NCBI GenBank assembly: GCA_020091685.1
Contig: CM034599.1
Coordinates: 26,535,922-26,599,921 of the forward strand
Direction of reading: 5' to 3'
Source: Lutjanus erythropterus
Taxonomy: Eukaryota > Chordata > Actinopteri > Lutjaniformes > Lutjanidae
DNA length: 64,000 bases
Positions 1 through 37,846 of the stretch are shown in pieces (the first letter of the stretch is position 1; every line of letters begins with the position of its first letter). The notes under the pieces were generated by a model. The model made no database searches. It had not been told where the DNA came from and worked only from the letters and a program-made list of their open reading frames with translations. A program made the translations under genes and the position numbers.

Positions 1-175
1 GAGACACAGACAAGTCATTATTGTGTAACTGTAGTGTAGCAGCAGCAAACACACATTTTTTGCTATATATTTTCCTATGAAGTAGAAACATATATTTCAC
101 CAACTGCAAACAAATGAATTTCAATTTTCTTGCTATGCTCCAGTAACATAGTTGCAGTAGCCAATCTCTCTGTAC

Positions 176-243
176 CTGATGGTCTTATCCTCAGAGGTCT
201 GGACTACAGAGGAGCTGCCTGGCACCCAGCACACATGAGTAAC
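176..243 (-). CDS. wdr31: wdr31 coding exon (residues 168-189)
   Basis: 68 nt between an acceptor CAG at 246-244 and a donor GTAC at 175-172. It encodes VTHVCWVPGSSS then VVQTSEDKTI, the start of a WD blade, and ends two bases into an Arg codon. This is the leftmost exon seen; the next one would be beyond base 1. Confidence 0.92.
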
Positions 244-1955
244 CTGGACAGAGAAGAGAGGAAAGTGCAAAAGTTTAAAGCCTGCAGGACATGAACTGGG
301 GAAGTAAAGACTGAATGGCTTATTGATTTGATTTTTTTTCTTACGTGGTCAGGTACACACCTGAGGCGATCCAGCAAGCTTGGAACAATTTTTTGTACAG
401 GGTTGTGTGCACAAAAAAAGCATTAACTATAATTCTCACCAGGTTTCGAGAAATGTTGTGTCTCTGTTCACATTTTGCAGATTCAATATCCCACAGGCAC
501 ATCCAGTTGTCACGAGAACCGGTGCACAGCTTTCTTCCATCTACAAACCACAATGAAAACAGTTCCAAATGTTCAGAGCAGATCAATAACTGACAGTTTG
601 CATAAAATTACAGTTACACTGAAGGGCAAAAGCCTCTAAAGCCCTGGGAGTAGTTAAGATTTCACTTAAAATGTATAAAAACATCTTGACTGAACAGGAC
701 GTGGGATCAGTTCAGAGATATTCCCTCGGCCGTCAACACCACCCTGCTGGTTGAGAAGTTTCCACCACATCTCAAATTAGATCTGTACTCAGGAGGCTTG
801 ATGGTGAACATTCATACAAACATTATTTAAGTATGTTTGACACAGCTATGCCAGGAGTTTTGTTTTCACAGCACTTTTGTATATTTGGTGCTGCAATAAC
901 TGGTGGCCAAAAGAAACAGAGATATTTCATCAAGTTGTTGAAAAGGAGGAGATGTGCTCTTGATAGATGTGTTGTTCTGCTTTTTGTTTAATATTTGTTA
1001 ACTGTCCTCAGAGAGTTATGTTCCCATGTCAGTTTCAATACAAGGAACTGAGAAAGTGTATGACTAGAAACTGTTTTTGACAGTAACCTGTTTTGGGGAG
1101 AAATATGATGCTATCTACTCAGAAATAAACCTGATTATATTTGGCAAGATAACCTTGAGTTTTATCATGCAGTGTGACATACTACAAATTGCAGATTGGC
1201 AACTTTATCTTAAAGGTATACTATGCAGGATTTGTCAGGTGTTTTTTTTAAACATGCCATTCAGTGTTGGCCCCTCCTCCCTGGTTCAATGAATGAGAGG
1301 CTCTACAGCAGTGACATCCAGAAATAAGTGAATTAGGGGAGGGACTGGCGTTAGTGAGAGCAAAGCACTGAATCACAGACACTTAACTTTATTTTCTGAT
1401 AGTTCTGATCACAGCTGTTACCTCCTAAAGCATACATAAACACGCCCACGCCTCCACACAACGCTGGATTTTGTATGAATGCAGCCGAAGTGAACCTTAA
1501 TCCTGTTGACTGTGCTCTGCCTGTGTTTGTATGCGTGTGTAGCTCAGCACCACCCTCGTTCAACGAGACACACAGACCAGCACTCGCAGACAGCGAGCAG
1601 AGAGATGGAAACAGTGATGTAACTTAGTTGCCTGCATGTTGTTATTGGCTGGGGGCTACACACCACTGACCAAAGGTTGACACCCAGAAATGTCCCAAAC
1701 ACAGCAAAATAAGAGAAAATGAGGAAATACAGGCAGAGGGCTGGATCTCTGCAGATACAGATACCACTGGGGTTTAATCGGGATTCCCGGGACTTGACCT
1801 CCAAACCATTCCCCATTTCCTGATAAACATAAAATGAGAAACTGGGCAAAACTTTACAAAAATTCAGAAGATACGGGAACATACTGTTTATAGAAAATAT
1901 ATGGACCTAGTTTACTTTATTATAACATAGTCAACAGCACAGATGAAACAACTAT

Positions 1956-2026
<71 letters not shown>

Positions 2027-3608
2027 GCGTGCACCGGTGGAGCACAAGGAGCACTTTAACTAGCTTTAACTACTCCATTAATACATTTAGTACAGTAACT
2101 TGTGGCTCTACCATCTAAATCAGACGAACACAACACAATTTCTGACAGCAGCTTTGTGTGGAAGTACTTCAAAAAATTAAATTATGAGGATGCAAAGTGT
2201 GCACTCCTCTGTCTGCACGAGGGATCAAATGCGCTGTACTGAGGTTGAACAGGCAGTTCACCGCGACATTTAAAATCTCAGATAAAACTCCAAATGAAGT
2301 CCAAAACCTCAAGAACACCGGTTTCATACTTTATCCAAATACTGAGAGATAGTAGCATGTGATGGATTTACCTTCAACAGTTGGTTGTGGTGAAATGTTG
2401 CTCCCAATGAAGAAAGACCACCAAAATCTGAATAATCCATCCATAATGTCTTACTAAGTGAGCTTTTTGAGAATTTTGAGTGAACTTTGAGTGAGAGTGA
2501 TTACTGTCTTAATTAGGCCAAGTGATGCACTGTGACAGCCTTCTGCTGGAGTCACACAGCGGCCTCTGAACACAGCTTAATAAAATGATTTTGAAAACAC
2601 TAAATTACTTGTTTTAACAAATTTTGTCATCCTTGCAGCTGCAACGAAGGTCAAGCTACATGCAGCATGTGCAATAATAATGTTGCTTAATGTCGAAATG
2701 ACGTTCTGCCTCAATAATTATTAATACCACCAGATGACACACTGAAGCAGTCAGGTTAGGAACCCACATTTCTCTTTGTTACATATGGTGTTGCCTGAAA
2801 TATGACCGTTGTTTCGACGGTAGCCAAAATTATATCTTAAAAACAAGTTAATTTCCCAGGATTTCCAGGAAAAGAGGCCCTTTTTTCCCAAAACACTATT
2901 GGGAAAAATATTAATCCCTAGACAGCACCACACACTTTTAGTGGGTTGTGCCTTGAGGGAATTTCTTCCAACATTGCATGAAAAACCAGTTGGACTCAAA
3001 AATGGACTGATTGGATTTTGGTAGTCAGAGGTCCAAGATCACTGTGAGCTCATGTCCATCATGTTCTCATGAAGGTCTGTATAATGGTAAAATTCCATAT
3101 TAAATTCCTTCAAAGTCTTCACTTCATACTGTATGATATTATGTGAGTCTGGACAGATATGGATGTAAACTGCAACTTGACTTGCCGGTGGAAACATACA
3201 ACTGCTAAGCAGTAATTCTATTTTTTGACTGCTCTGTTTTATACGACCATTGAAAGCTGACTTCTCACTCTACCAGCCACTAGGGGCCACAAGTGATCAT
3301 CGACTGCTTCAGTCTGAAATCATGTTTCAGTTTGGAACAACATATGTGGCAGTCACGTTAATTTTGGTGGAACTTTGCAAATCTTTGCTGGTTGTATGTG
3401 GCAGTTGTGGTGGTACTGCAGCAGGCAGTTCACAGTCTGTTAGCTGGACAGAATCTGCACTCTGCTGAGCGACTGCTTCTGGTTTTATATGAGTCTATAC
3501 ATTGTTTTTTCTGAAAATCCTTCATAGTATGCCTTTAAGCAATAAAAACAAAGTTACAGTTCAATATTTGCTCATGAGTGAGAAGACTCATTGTGTGTGT
3601 GTGTGTGT

Positions 3609-3649
<41 letters not shown>

Positions 3650-5222
3650 CCAGGGCTGATAGCTACTCCATTGACCACCAGCTCATGTCCACAAAATTCC
3701 TGAATTGGTTCGTCCCCCTGGTTGAGGTCCCACATCAAAACAGTCTTGTCCCGTGAAGCACTAAAGATCCATGTACTGCCTGGATAACACACCGCCTGCC
3801 AGAGAAACAGAGGAAGAACTATGAGGAGACATAAATGTGAAATGTGTAACAGCTCTGTACAGCGTCACACCTTTATCAGTTTGAGCACACACTGTATTGA
3901 CGTTACCTTGGTAACCTCCCGGTTGTGACCCTGGAAGGACTGACACATCCGGCCTTGTTTCCAGTCATACACCACCACAGCCTACAGGGGCGGACACAAA
4001 CACACATGCACATACACGCACACAAACAGGCATATACGCAGATGATAATCCCTATTTTTCACAGTTTTCACATTTCCCATTTTCTTGCATTAGGCTTTCT
4101 AATAAATGACTGTAAAACTATTACGCTGGTTCTTTTATCACTTGCACTTCTCTAAAAGCCAGAGCAAAAAACATAGTGAAATTAATACTGTGATTAAAAT
4201 TATTTTAGAAAAATATTTTAAAGTAATCTACTACTAGTGCATAGATTCATTTACCTGATCACTCCCACCAGATACACATAGATCTGGGCTGAGACTGGTG
4301 ACAGTGTTGATGGACCCTTGATGAGCAGGTTCATACTGCACCACCTGACTGTCAAAGGTATTATCTGCCTTCTCCCCCTGAGATGCCCTGGACACACACA
4401 CAAAAGTACAAATTTAACATATTCAGCCACTATTTACATTGATATTAATGGATATATTAATTAGTGATAATGCTTGTGGGGATGACTGATATTTAGCAAG
4501 TGTATAAATTATTTAGAAATGGTTTATAATTAGGTTATTAATTAGTTTGTTAACACTTTATGAGTCATTAATAAACTATTATAAGCACGTTTTAATTTTT
4601 CATGCATCTGCAAGATCCAGATACTGCTTACAATTAATCTTACTGATGAGTTACTAACATTTCTAATTGGTAAAGGGAGTCTTATTGTGAAGCGTAAAAC
4701 AGTGCATGGTGAAAATGTCAAGGTAAACAGTGCCAAAGCCTTAGTGTATGAATATGTTAATTAGATATGCTGATGGTGGCTAAATGCCAGTAATCTATTA
4801 CCAAATGTCTAAGTTGACAGGTACATCTACTGTTGATGAAGGAGATGAGGCAAATAAAATAAGCAATGCGATCTGAGGCTTAACAGCACACATAAATGTG
4901 GGTTCACTATTTGGCAAGCAGCAGGTCCATGTTTCCCCTTTTATCTAATGTGATGTAACAAATTATTAATGATTTTACAACCTGTTTACAACCTAATTAT
5001 AAACCATGTATATGTCAATTATAAGGGTACTCCTATTGTAAAGTGGTATCCTTTTATAGTACTTTGTTTTTATTCTTCTCTAGTGTGCACAGACTTTACA
5101 CAGAAATCCTGGTTATAAATAGCATGCAGTGCAAATGAGGACACAGAAACTGTTTCAGTGGTGCACTTATCTCACCTGTAGAGCTCAGACCTCTTGCGAA
5201 ACTTGCTCTGTAGTTTGCCCAT
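176..5222 (-). CDS. wdr31: WD repeat-containing protein 31 (wdr31), N-terminal half; gene runs off the left edge
   Basis: Six coding exons on the minus strand, all with GT-AG junctions: 5222-5176, 4387-4255, 3981-3907, 3795-3651, 540-440 and 243-176. They join in frame to 569 nt (189 codons plus 2 nt). The product opens MGKLQSKFRKRSELY and then has WD40 blades, with GH...WD units at about residues 79-109 (GHNREVTK to LMWD) and 119-150 (GHELVVNG to CLWD), and a third started by VTHVCWVP and TSEDKTI. Order and motifs (SASRDKTVLMWDL, LCTGSRDN) match vertebrate WDR31, a WD40 propeller protein of about 367 residues. Its C-terminal half must lie left of base 1. WDR31 has been linked to cilia in the literature; nothing in this sequence tests that. 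The start is supported by an in-frame TAG in the predicted upstream exon with no ATG between. Gly2, Ser6 and basic residues suggest N-myristoylation. Confidence 0.93.
440..540 (-). CDS. wdr31: wdr31 coding exon (residues 134-167)
   Basis: 101 nt, acceptor TAG at 543-541, donor GTGAG at 439-435. Encodes the end of one blade, DGRKLCTGSRDNWMCLWD, then ESAKCEQRHNISRNL. The first codon (Asp134) is split with the upstream exon, G|AT. Confidence 0.93.
1213..1882. mobile_element. Dispersed repeat copy (non-autonomous, class uncertain) in wdr31 intron
   Basis: The block opens with AAAGGTATACTATGCAGGAT, a motif I associate with termini of a dispersed teleost repeat, and is more GC-rich than its surroundings. 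It contains a 112-codon minus-strand open frame (1882-1544) without recognisable domains. Both edges are approximate. A similar terminus in the opposite sense, ATAGTATGCCTTTAA, occurs near 3524-3540. Confidence 0.4.
1957..2031. repeat. (GT)n microsatellite
   Basis: About 32 uninterrupted GT units, then a GC-interrupted tail to about 2031. It lies inside a wdr31 intron. Confidence 0.97.
3592..3646. repeat. (GT)n microsatellite abutting a wdr31 splice donor
   Basis: GT repeat with one TC interruption. On the wdr31 transcript it is (CA)n beginning within a few bases of the donor of exon 3651-3795. Confidence 0.97.
3651..3795 (-). CDS. wdr31: wdr31 coding exon (residues 86-133)
   Basis: 145 nt, acceptor CAG at 3798-3796. 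Encodes AVCYPGSTWIFSASRDKT, VLMWDLNQGDEP and IQEFCGHELVVNGVAISP. The donor GTATAC (3650-3645) runs straight into a (CA)n tract on the transcribed strand. Confidence 0.94.
3907..3981 (-). CDS. wdr31: wdr31 coding exon (residues 61-85)
   Basis: 75 nt, exactly 25 codons in phase 0, acceptor TAG at 3984-3982, donor GTAACG at 3906-3901. Encodes AVVVYDWKQGRMCQ then SFQGHNREVTK, the outer strand of one blade and the GH dipeptide of the next. Confidence 0.93.
4255..4387 (-). CDS. wdr31: wdr31 coding exon (residues 16-60)
   Basis: 133 nt, acceptor CAG at 4390-4388, donor GTAAAT at 4254-4249. It completes Arg16 and encodes ASQGEKADNTFDSQVVQ, YEPAHQGSINTVTSL and SPDLCVSGGSDQ. The first part is an unstructured linker; INTVTSLSPDLCVSGG starts the first WD blade. 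Confidence 0.92.
4388..5175 (-). other. wdr31: wdr31 intron 2
   Basis: 788-bp AT-rich intron. Phrases such as AATTAGTTTGTTAACA and TATAAACCATG recur in inverted sense, suggesting an old AT-rich element around 4500-5050. No conserved frame seen. Confidence 0.6.
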
Positions 5223-5235
5223 GTCTGCTAGGAAC
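5176..5235 (-). CDS. wdr31: wdr31 exon 2: end of 5' UTR and start codon at 5222
   Basis: Acceptor GCAG at 5239-5236 and donor GTGAG at 5175-5171. Thirteen UTR bases precede ATG at 5222-5220; context GACATGG has G at -3 and +4. The 15 whole codons give MGKLQSKFRKRSELY. Gly2 with Ser6 and following Lys/Arg fits an N-myristoyltransferase site (inference). Confidence 0.9.
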
Positions 5236-6591
5236 CTGCAGCCACACTGACACACAGAGAGACACGCTATCAAATTTGGGCAAAAATCATTTAGTGAGTG
5301 GTGATGACAAGAGGCAATGGATCAAGCCAAGAGTTCAGTTCAGTTCAAAAGCTCAGCAAGGGAAATTCAATATCATAATAGGCAATAATGACATTAAGCA
5401 GAAATCGACAGCACACTGGATGTTCTAAAGTATATCACTGCCATTAAATATACTCAGGATATCAACATTATCAATGTCACATTTCTCAACTTAAGTAGAT
5501 CTTATTCTGATCAGATCTCCTGACACACTATGAACCTTGCAGGCTTGTGATTTTTCGCTGAGTCAAAACTAAACATGATGAAGCTGCTTTAGCCTCCATG
5601 CTGACCACTTTAAAATCCAAGTTAAAGACCTATCTGTTCACTGTTGCTTTGAATTAAATTATCTTTTACATCAAACATATTTTAGCTCGTTTTCTGCAAC
5701 ACTATTTTCCTGTAAAACTCCAGCAGTGTTTTGTGAACTAAAAAACTAAACCTGACCTTCAATCAGCATGAGGGTGAGTAGACAATTTTCCATTTTAGGT
5801 TAACTATCCCTTTAAAGTAATTGGTAAAATTATAAATGAACACTGTGAACTTCCATTTCACTTATAAGTATGAATTTGATACGATGTACACAGAATAACC
5901 ACAACAGTGACAATGTCAGAAATGTCAGCATCCAAGTAACCCAAATAAATAATATCATTGTTAGTAAATGGAGACATGTTTTCCATTTTCAGCAATAACC
6001 AATTATGAATATAAGACCAGACCAAAGTGATGTATGAATATTTAATGAAATAGATGGTAAATGATTTCAGCCTCTCCTTTTATTCTGTGATTTTGCTTTT
6101 ATTGTTTTTATTCTATGAAGTGCTTCTGCTCGCTTGCTTTTACTTTGTGTATGTTTTTTTTTTTGTGTTTGTGCCTGTGTATTCTGCAATGCAGATTGGG
6201 TTGCTTTTGGATATGATATGTACTATAACATTAAATTTACCCTATCTTCCTTACTGCACAATATCTTGCACAAATCTACAAACTGAGATTAAACCAACAC
6301 TACTTTCTCACACACATGCACACGTACAGCTAAGCTCCTCCCTCGTTATCCTGGCGTAGCTACTCCTCAAACAATCGGCAGGAAGGAGAGGGCTAAAATC
6401 CTATTAGAGCCGCATCATTACTGTCACAAGGAATTACGTTAGTCACTCGAAAACACCTGCTATGAACGGTGCTGCCAGTCGTTAAGTTACGCAACAATAC
6501 CAAAGGATTTTAACCGAAGTTACTAATGGTGAAAAATGGTGTATGGGTTGTGATAAACAGTCGTGGAGACAAGTGAAGCGAGATTTCTTAC
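5236..6591 (-). other. wdr31: wdr31 intron 1
   Basis: About 1.36 kb between the predicted non-coding exon and exon 2. It contains one copy of a repeat (about 5706-5820) also found at 10305-10425. No coding content seen. Confidence 0.55.
5706..5820. repeat. Dispersed repeat, copy 1
   Basis: Shares TCCTGTAAAACTCCAGCAG, TTTGTGAACT, AAAACTAAACC and a GGTTAACTATCCCTTTAA-type end with the block at 10305-10425, with scattered mismatches. The ACTATC-CTTTAA end resembles termini of common teleost short elements. Confidence 0.7.
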
Positions 6592-6930
6592 CTGTCACCG
6601 GCAGGTGTGGTCGCTGTGTGATGCTGAGGCAGTGTGGCTAGCCCGCTACCATGCTAACTAATCTGTATCTGTCATGCCAACACAGATCAATGCCCTAGTA
6701 GCACCAAAACGTGGATGTACAACCGTTAAAACATGTCGGAGTCGTTGTCGAAACGATTGAGAAGAGTTTCCCGCAGACTGCCATTACAGAAAGTTGTCCT
6801 AACTGCGCAGGAAAGTGTCCAGAAAGTGTCTTTTAACTACACGGACCCATCCCTCTCTCCGTAGCGACCATGGAGCGACGCTTTCTCGTATCCAGGCGAG
6901 GGCGGGGTCACGTGATAAGGGACAGGAAGT
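6592..6930 (-). promoter_or_regulatory. wdr31: wdr31 non-coding first exon and promoter region
   Basis: A consensus donor GTAAGA on the minus strand starts at 6591, directly left of CGGTGACAG, so an untranslated first exon probably ends at 6592. Reading the coding frame back from exon 2 into it meets a TAG near 6650-6660 with no in-frame ATG. The right part is CpG-rich and carries a GC box (6901-6907), an E-box CACGTG (6909-6914) and an ETS-like AGGAAGT (6924-6930). The transcription start is not resolved. Several short out-of-frame ATGs would be uORFs if transcription begins near 6.85 kb. Confidence 0.55.
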
Positions 6931-9900
6931 AATCGAAAGCCTTTTCTCTTACAAAATAAAAGTCTGATGTAACTGGTACTTAAGATTTATTGTCGCATCT
7001 TTGGCCATGTATGTTTCAGTTCTTGTGCACAGTAAAGGCTCCACGGTGAAGACATTACTTTTATCTTTGCATTTAATCTTTCTTTTTTTCTTCTTACCAT
7101 GTTTATTGTTATACACCAAAACATCTTGGCAATAAACCTTATTCTGGTTATTAATGTACATATTCAACCCTTTTTCTATTAAATCAGTCAATAGAGAAAT
7201 CTTAAATTTAATGAGGTAATTCTAACTATTTTTCAGAGGGAAACGTAGATGCTAAGCTCTTGTTGTATTAACCCCCTCTCATTCTCTCTGTGCACTGTCT
7301 TCAGTCTTATGGTGATTAAACACAAATTCACAAATATGCATTACTAAGTGAGTACAATATCAGTTTAAAAAAAAAAATTAAGGCCAATTTTCACAGAGGG
7401 ACCTTTTTTACAGCGGGGCCTAAAAACAGGATTCACCTTAAGCCCCTTATCATCATGATTTGATATTGTGCAGTAGTAGTCATTTCTAATTCAGAGTAAG
7501 CCTCAGTCATTGATTTTTACTATAATTCTTTTTATCCCTGGTATCCTACTGACTTTTATTGGTTTATTTTTTAATTGTTTTATTGTTGTCATTTTTACTC
7601 TTGCAAAATGAGTATTTATTGTTATTGTTGTTTTAATTCTTGACTGTGTTGTTTTAATTTTGTTATGTGAGGAACTTCAGGCAGCATGCGTGAAACAATG
7701 GTACTATATATATAAAGCTGAATTACACTGAGTTAAGTTAATGCATATTCCAGAACTCCTTAAGAAAAATCACAAACTAAGTCCTGAGGCAGTTGTCTGA
7801 TTTGTATAGTTGGCCCTTCTTGAATGTATTATCGGAATATAGAGTATATTGAATAGACCTTTCCTAATCTGACATAGTGGAGCTATGGCCATTGTTTGGA
7901 CATCCACATATGCTGCTATCCAGATCATTTCTGAGCTACTAATAAATCTATGATGCATTAACACTGTGTGGTAAAGAGCCAACAACCAAAAGCTCAGACA
8001 TCTCTATCCAGATATCATCAGCATCCCAATGCTCTTGCTTTTACCTGCACACTGCTCAGTGTCATGGAAGGATCCAAGTTTTATGTTCTTTTCTTTGGCT
8101 GAAATGTAAAGATTACACTGTATGTGCATTATACATGTGAATGGGGACATGTAGTTCAGTCAAGAACATTTTATTAAAATTATTCAGTTCAATTGAAAAT
8201 ATATAATTAAAATTTGTATGGTTTCCTAGTTGATGAAAAATAAACTAGGATTATATGTTTTTCAGCCAGTAACATGTTTCATTTGCTTAAAGGAGGCTCT
8301 CAACTTTAAACAAGATTATGCTGAACAACACATGACAGGTTAAAAAGTTACTGACCTGTGGCTGGGTGTCACTCTAGAGAGCTGCTTGGTTGACCTTCAT
8401 TACAGACACAGGCTGAATGGCTCCCCAAGCTGGAAATCTGGGACGAATCATCAGACAGACAGGTCCCTGGACAGCTAACATTAATTCTGCTAGAACGATT
8501 TTTACATTTTTTTTTTCTTTTCATGTCACATTTTCATGTGCTTCATTGTAGCTCAGGTTTTTGCCTGCATTGTTTGGTGGATAAAGTCAGGAAAGATAAG
8601 AACAGCTTTGACTTCATGAGCTGGATTTAAGCAAAGGCATTACATGCAATTAAGCACTGAGTCACTGGGATGTTCTCATTTAAATGGTCTAAATAGGCCA
8701 CTTAGTTAGGTTACAATCAACACTGCTCAATACCTATGTGAGGCGACCTCAATTCTAACTTTGTTTGCAGGAAATGGTTGAAGTAAGTATGACTACAGTT
8801 AAACTCTCAGCTTAGTTTTGTCAGGCATTTTACTGAATACTAAGGTTGTTTCTTATCACCTAATGGTATCACAAACCAAGCATTACTTTCCAATGACTAT
8901 TACACATGTTTCTCTGTTTTCTTTTCAAAATTTTTCAGACTCATGTCCCTGCCCAGGTACATAAACAGGAGTCCAGGACCTGGTCCGTTATAACAAAATG
9001 TTTGAGATCCCCTGGTATAATGTGCTTTGACTTGCTTCTTTCACTTGCCTTGTCTAACATGTACTTACTTTAATAGGCCTATGTAATGAAGCAGAAGAAA
9101 AGCAGCTCATGAGAATAAATGCTCTCACTTCACTATAATCCTATCTGTGACATGATGTTGCAAGATTTATTTGCCTCACTAACACTGTCACGAGGAGTAG
9201 TGCAGAGCTTTATGTCACACACTGCTGAAAGTATACTATAGCGCTATAGCTCTTTATGATCTAATTAACAAGGCCTTAACTTTGCCCTGTGTACATTTGC
9301 TAATCTGACTAAAATTTATGTTTCAATTTGATGGTTTTAGATCGCGTTAGCAGAGTGTGGCTACTTCCCAAAATAAGAAGCAAAGCAAAGCAGAGAAATG
9401 ATTTGTACATTAAGTAAAGGCAGTATTACAGGTGAAGCACAGCATGTGACCCATCAACAAGCAAAGCTGGCAAGTTTTCAGGCAGATCTTAAACACAAAA
9501 GGCCTTTAAACCAAAACTGGCCTATACAGCAGTCAGTGATCATTCTATAGCCATGATTCTGGACCTTAATCTGCCTGGGATCCAAAAGAGAAATTCAGAG
9601 TGTTTCTTTGGACCAAAGCTCATTACTGTTCTTATTGGCCCAGAAAAGTTGATTGTTGGCACAAGACCCACCAAACCAAAACATGACTGCTCACACAATA
9701 ATATGTTGACTTATATAACTGACTGATGAATGAGTGAGATACCTTTACAGGTTGTGGAAAAGCCAGCATTGCTACAGGGCTAAATTTACTGATAACTTGG
9801 CACAGGCAAGAACAGTGGAAATGAAAATAATGGAACAATTGATACATGATATACCCACTATCATTGTATCAATCTGTAAGCGTGTGGGCCTAAAATGAAT

Positions 9901-11149
9901 AATATGACAAATAACAGCTGTGTAACTCTCCAGTTTCCTAGTATACAGAACAGATTATATGCATGTAAAAAATTACACAGGGTGGATACAATTAAGTTTT
10001 TCTCAAAGGAAATATTTACTGTAATGTATACAGAAGTATCCTGTTGAAATAGAGGAAGTATTGGGTTTACAAGACAAAAAGTGAAATTTACAAGCTGAGA
10101 TGCTTTGTGAAATACAAGGAATGGACATTTTGAAGAAGTGAGAAACATCTAAACTTGACATGAGAAACTTGACCGCATGCTAATGTTACAGCTCAGCTGA
10201 GGAGGATGCCATTATATCTTGTTGCTGTCACCATGGATGTGTTAGGAGACTTGGATTACACCAGTTAAGCAGTATGGAAAATGTTTGGGAGATTCTGCAA
10301 CAGTTTTCCTGTCAAACTCCAGCAGTACTTTGTGAACTGAAAAACTAAACCCTACTTTAAATCAGCATGATGATGAGTAGATAATGACTGAATTTGAATT
10401 TTTGGGTGAACTATCACTTTAACAACTGGATACCAGACCCAAAGTTTTATCTTTCAGGTTTGCTTCCATGGAATGCGGCCATGTAAATTGCTTTTTGGGC
10501 TGCAGGGATTTTTTTTTCACTGCAACATCATGAGTTTCCTCTGGGAAAACTTATAACCAAGGTTGAGTGGCAATGCCCTATTGAGTTCTATCATATTTAT
10601 ATGGCTGTCACTAGCACAAACCTCTCATCTATGAATTGATGCACATTTCCTTCTGTGCTGTGATGTGGTTGGTGGGTGTAGTCGGGTAGAGGGAAAATAG
10701 TTCCTATATGAAACAGCTGACAACAAGGTCTGTGGGTTATCTTGAATAACCTGGTCATGGCTTGTAAAAAGAGACATGGCTGTTGAGTTTTTCCAAATTC
10801 TGTTGTTTTTTGTTTGAGTTTCACCTTGAGCAACACAAGCAGAATGCCATCTATTATATTAGAAATCGCAAATATCTCCAAAACTTGGCAATTAAACTAA
10901 AACTATCTTAATGGATAAATTGCACTACTGATACAAAAAAAAAAAAAAAAGACTATGCATTTTGCTTTTGGGGTGAACTTCCCCTTTAAAATAGATTTTA
11001 TAAGCTGACATATACCCTGACTAGTGGCTGTGACGACACTTCCCCACTCTCCCCCACAAAGTCAGCACAAAAATACTTAACATTTAAATCGAGTCGCCTG
11101 CTATTACACACATGCCCATTCAGCCCCTCCATTCATACACATTTTCTAT
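6931..11149. other. Intergenic region between wdr31 and gnaq
   Basis: About 4.2 kb of AT-rich sequence between the two divergent genes. Open frames are short and show no family signature. One dispersed repeat lies at 10305-10425 and a repeat-like end with an A-run at about 10937-10990. Otherwise nothing recognised. Confidence 0.6.
10305..10425. repeat. Dispersed repeat, copy 2
   Basis: Second copy, same orientation, of the block at 5706-5820. Matching phrases are TTCCTGTCAAACTCCAGCAG, TTTGTGAACT, AAAACTAAACCC and ATCAGCATGATGATGAGTAG. It ends GGTGAACTATCACTTTAA. Confidence 0.7.
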
Positions 11150-36691
<25,542 letters not shown>

Positions 36692-37830
36692 AGTGGAGCG
36701 GGGCCGCCCTGCAGGAGGCCCTCGACACACACTGACTGACGCAATCTGTGAAAAGATACATCATATACACAACACACAAAAAGAAAATCAGAGAAAAAAA
36801 TGTAATGGTTGCATAATACTAATTTATTTGCCATTTGTTGATCTCTTGGTCCACAAGGGGTGAGCAGAGTCAATGTTATCTTGCTATTTAAGGATTTAAT
36901 GAGATATAGGGAGGGGGGCAAGATATACGCAAGGGTTGGGGAGGGATTTGCTGTTGAATATGTGCAGCAACGATCCTCATTTCTAGGTTTTGCGCATTGT
37001 GAAGTTTTTTTGTTTAGTTTTCTGACAGAAAGAGAGAAACTACTTTGTGCACTCAAGGTTTGGGGGCTTGTTTGTGTCCGTCAGAGCTAGAATGAATGCA
37101 AAGTGCTCCCTCCCTCCCGCCTTTTTATAAACAAGAAGAACCCTCCCTCCTTACCTGTTGGTTCATTCTGAAGTTTCATTCTGGGTGTCCACCTGTTGGC
37201 CCAGCAGGAAATGATGTAACAGACCTCTAATTGACAGCTTGACTTAGGACTGATTGGCAAGATAAATAGGCATAAACTGTGATTTTTAAATTATTTCATA
37301 TTGATTTGGTATTGATTGACATCAATCATCTTTATTATTGCATTGCATTGACTTTGGAACATCCAGTGACCAGAGCGGAGAAGTAGCATGAATTGTGTAT
37401 TCATCGACATAACCATTGAAGTTCAGAAGTGTGTGAGAAATTGGCTTTAAAGATGCTTTCTGAGCAGATGAGGAGGCACACAGGGACTGCTCTGCTCCGT
37501 CATGAAAATCATGACGGTGCCGGTCGCTTCACACAGACTGAAGGGAGCTGAGGACGTAATAATTTATGAGACAGTGTTGTTAAATGATTATGTTCAACTG
37601 TGCCACATTAACGCTTTTTATTACGGTAATAATATGTGTATTTATTGCCAATGCCAAAACAACTCGAGCACCGAGACTCCACTTTGCGCTGTTTACTACT
37701 TAAATGAAAAGTGTTGAAAAAAGCAGGGCTAATGAATGCAGGAGACTGACTGAATTTATTGACTGACTTTTTGATCGGCCAACTGATTCCTGCAGTTTTT
37801 GAAGTATTCATGAATGGTATTCTCCCCCTC

Positions 37831-37846
37831 CACACACACACACACA

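Larger units (their letters stand above)
541..3650 (-). other. wdr31: wdr31 intron, repeat-rich, no coding content seen
   Basis: 3.1-kb intron between the exons at 3651-3795 and 440-540. It contains a dispersed-repeat-like block around 1213-1882, a long GT microsatellite, and another repeat end near 3525-3537. Open frames here lack domains and sit in repeats. Confidence 0.7.
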
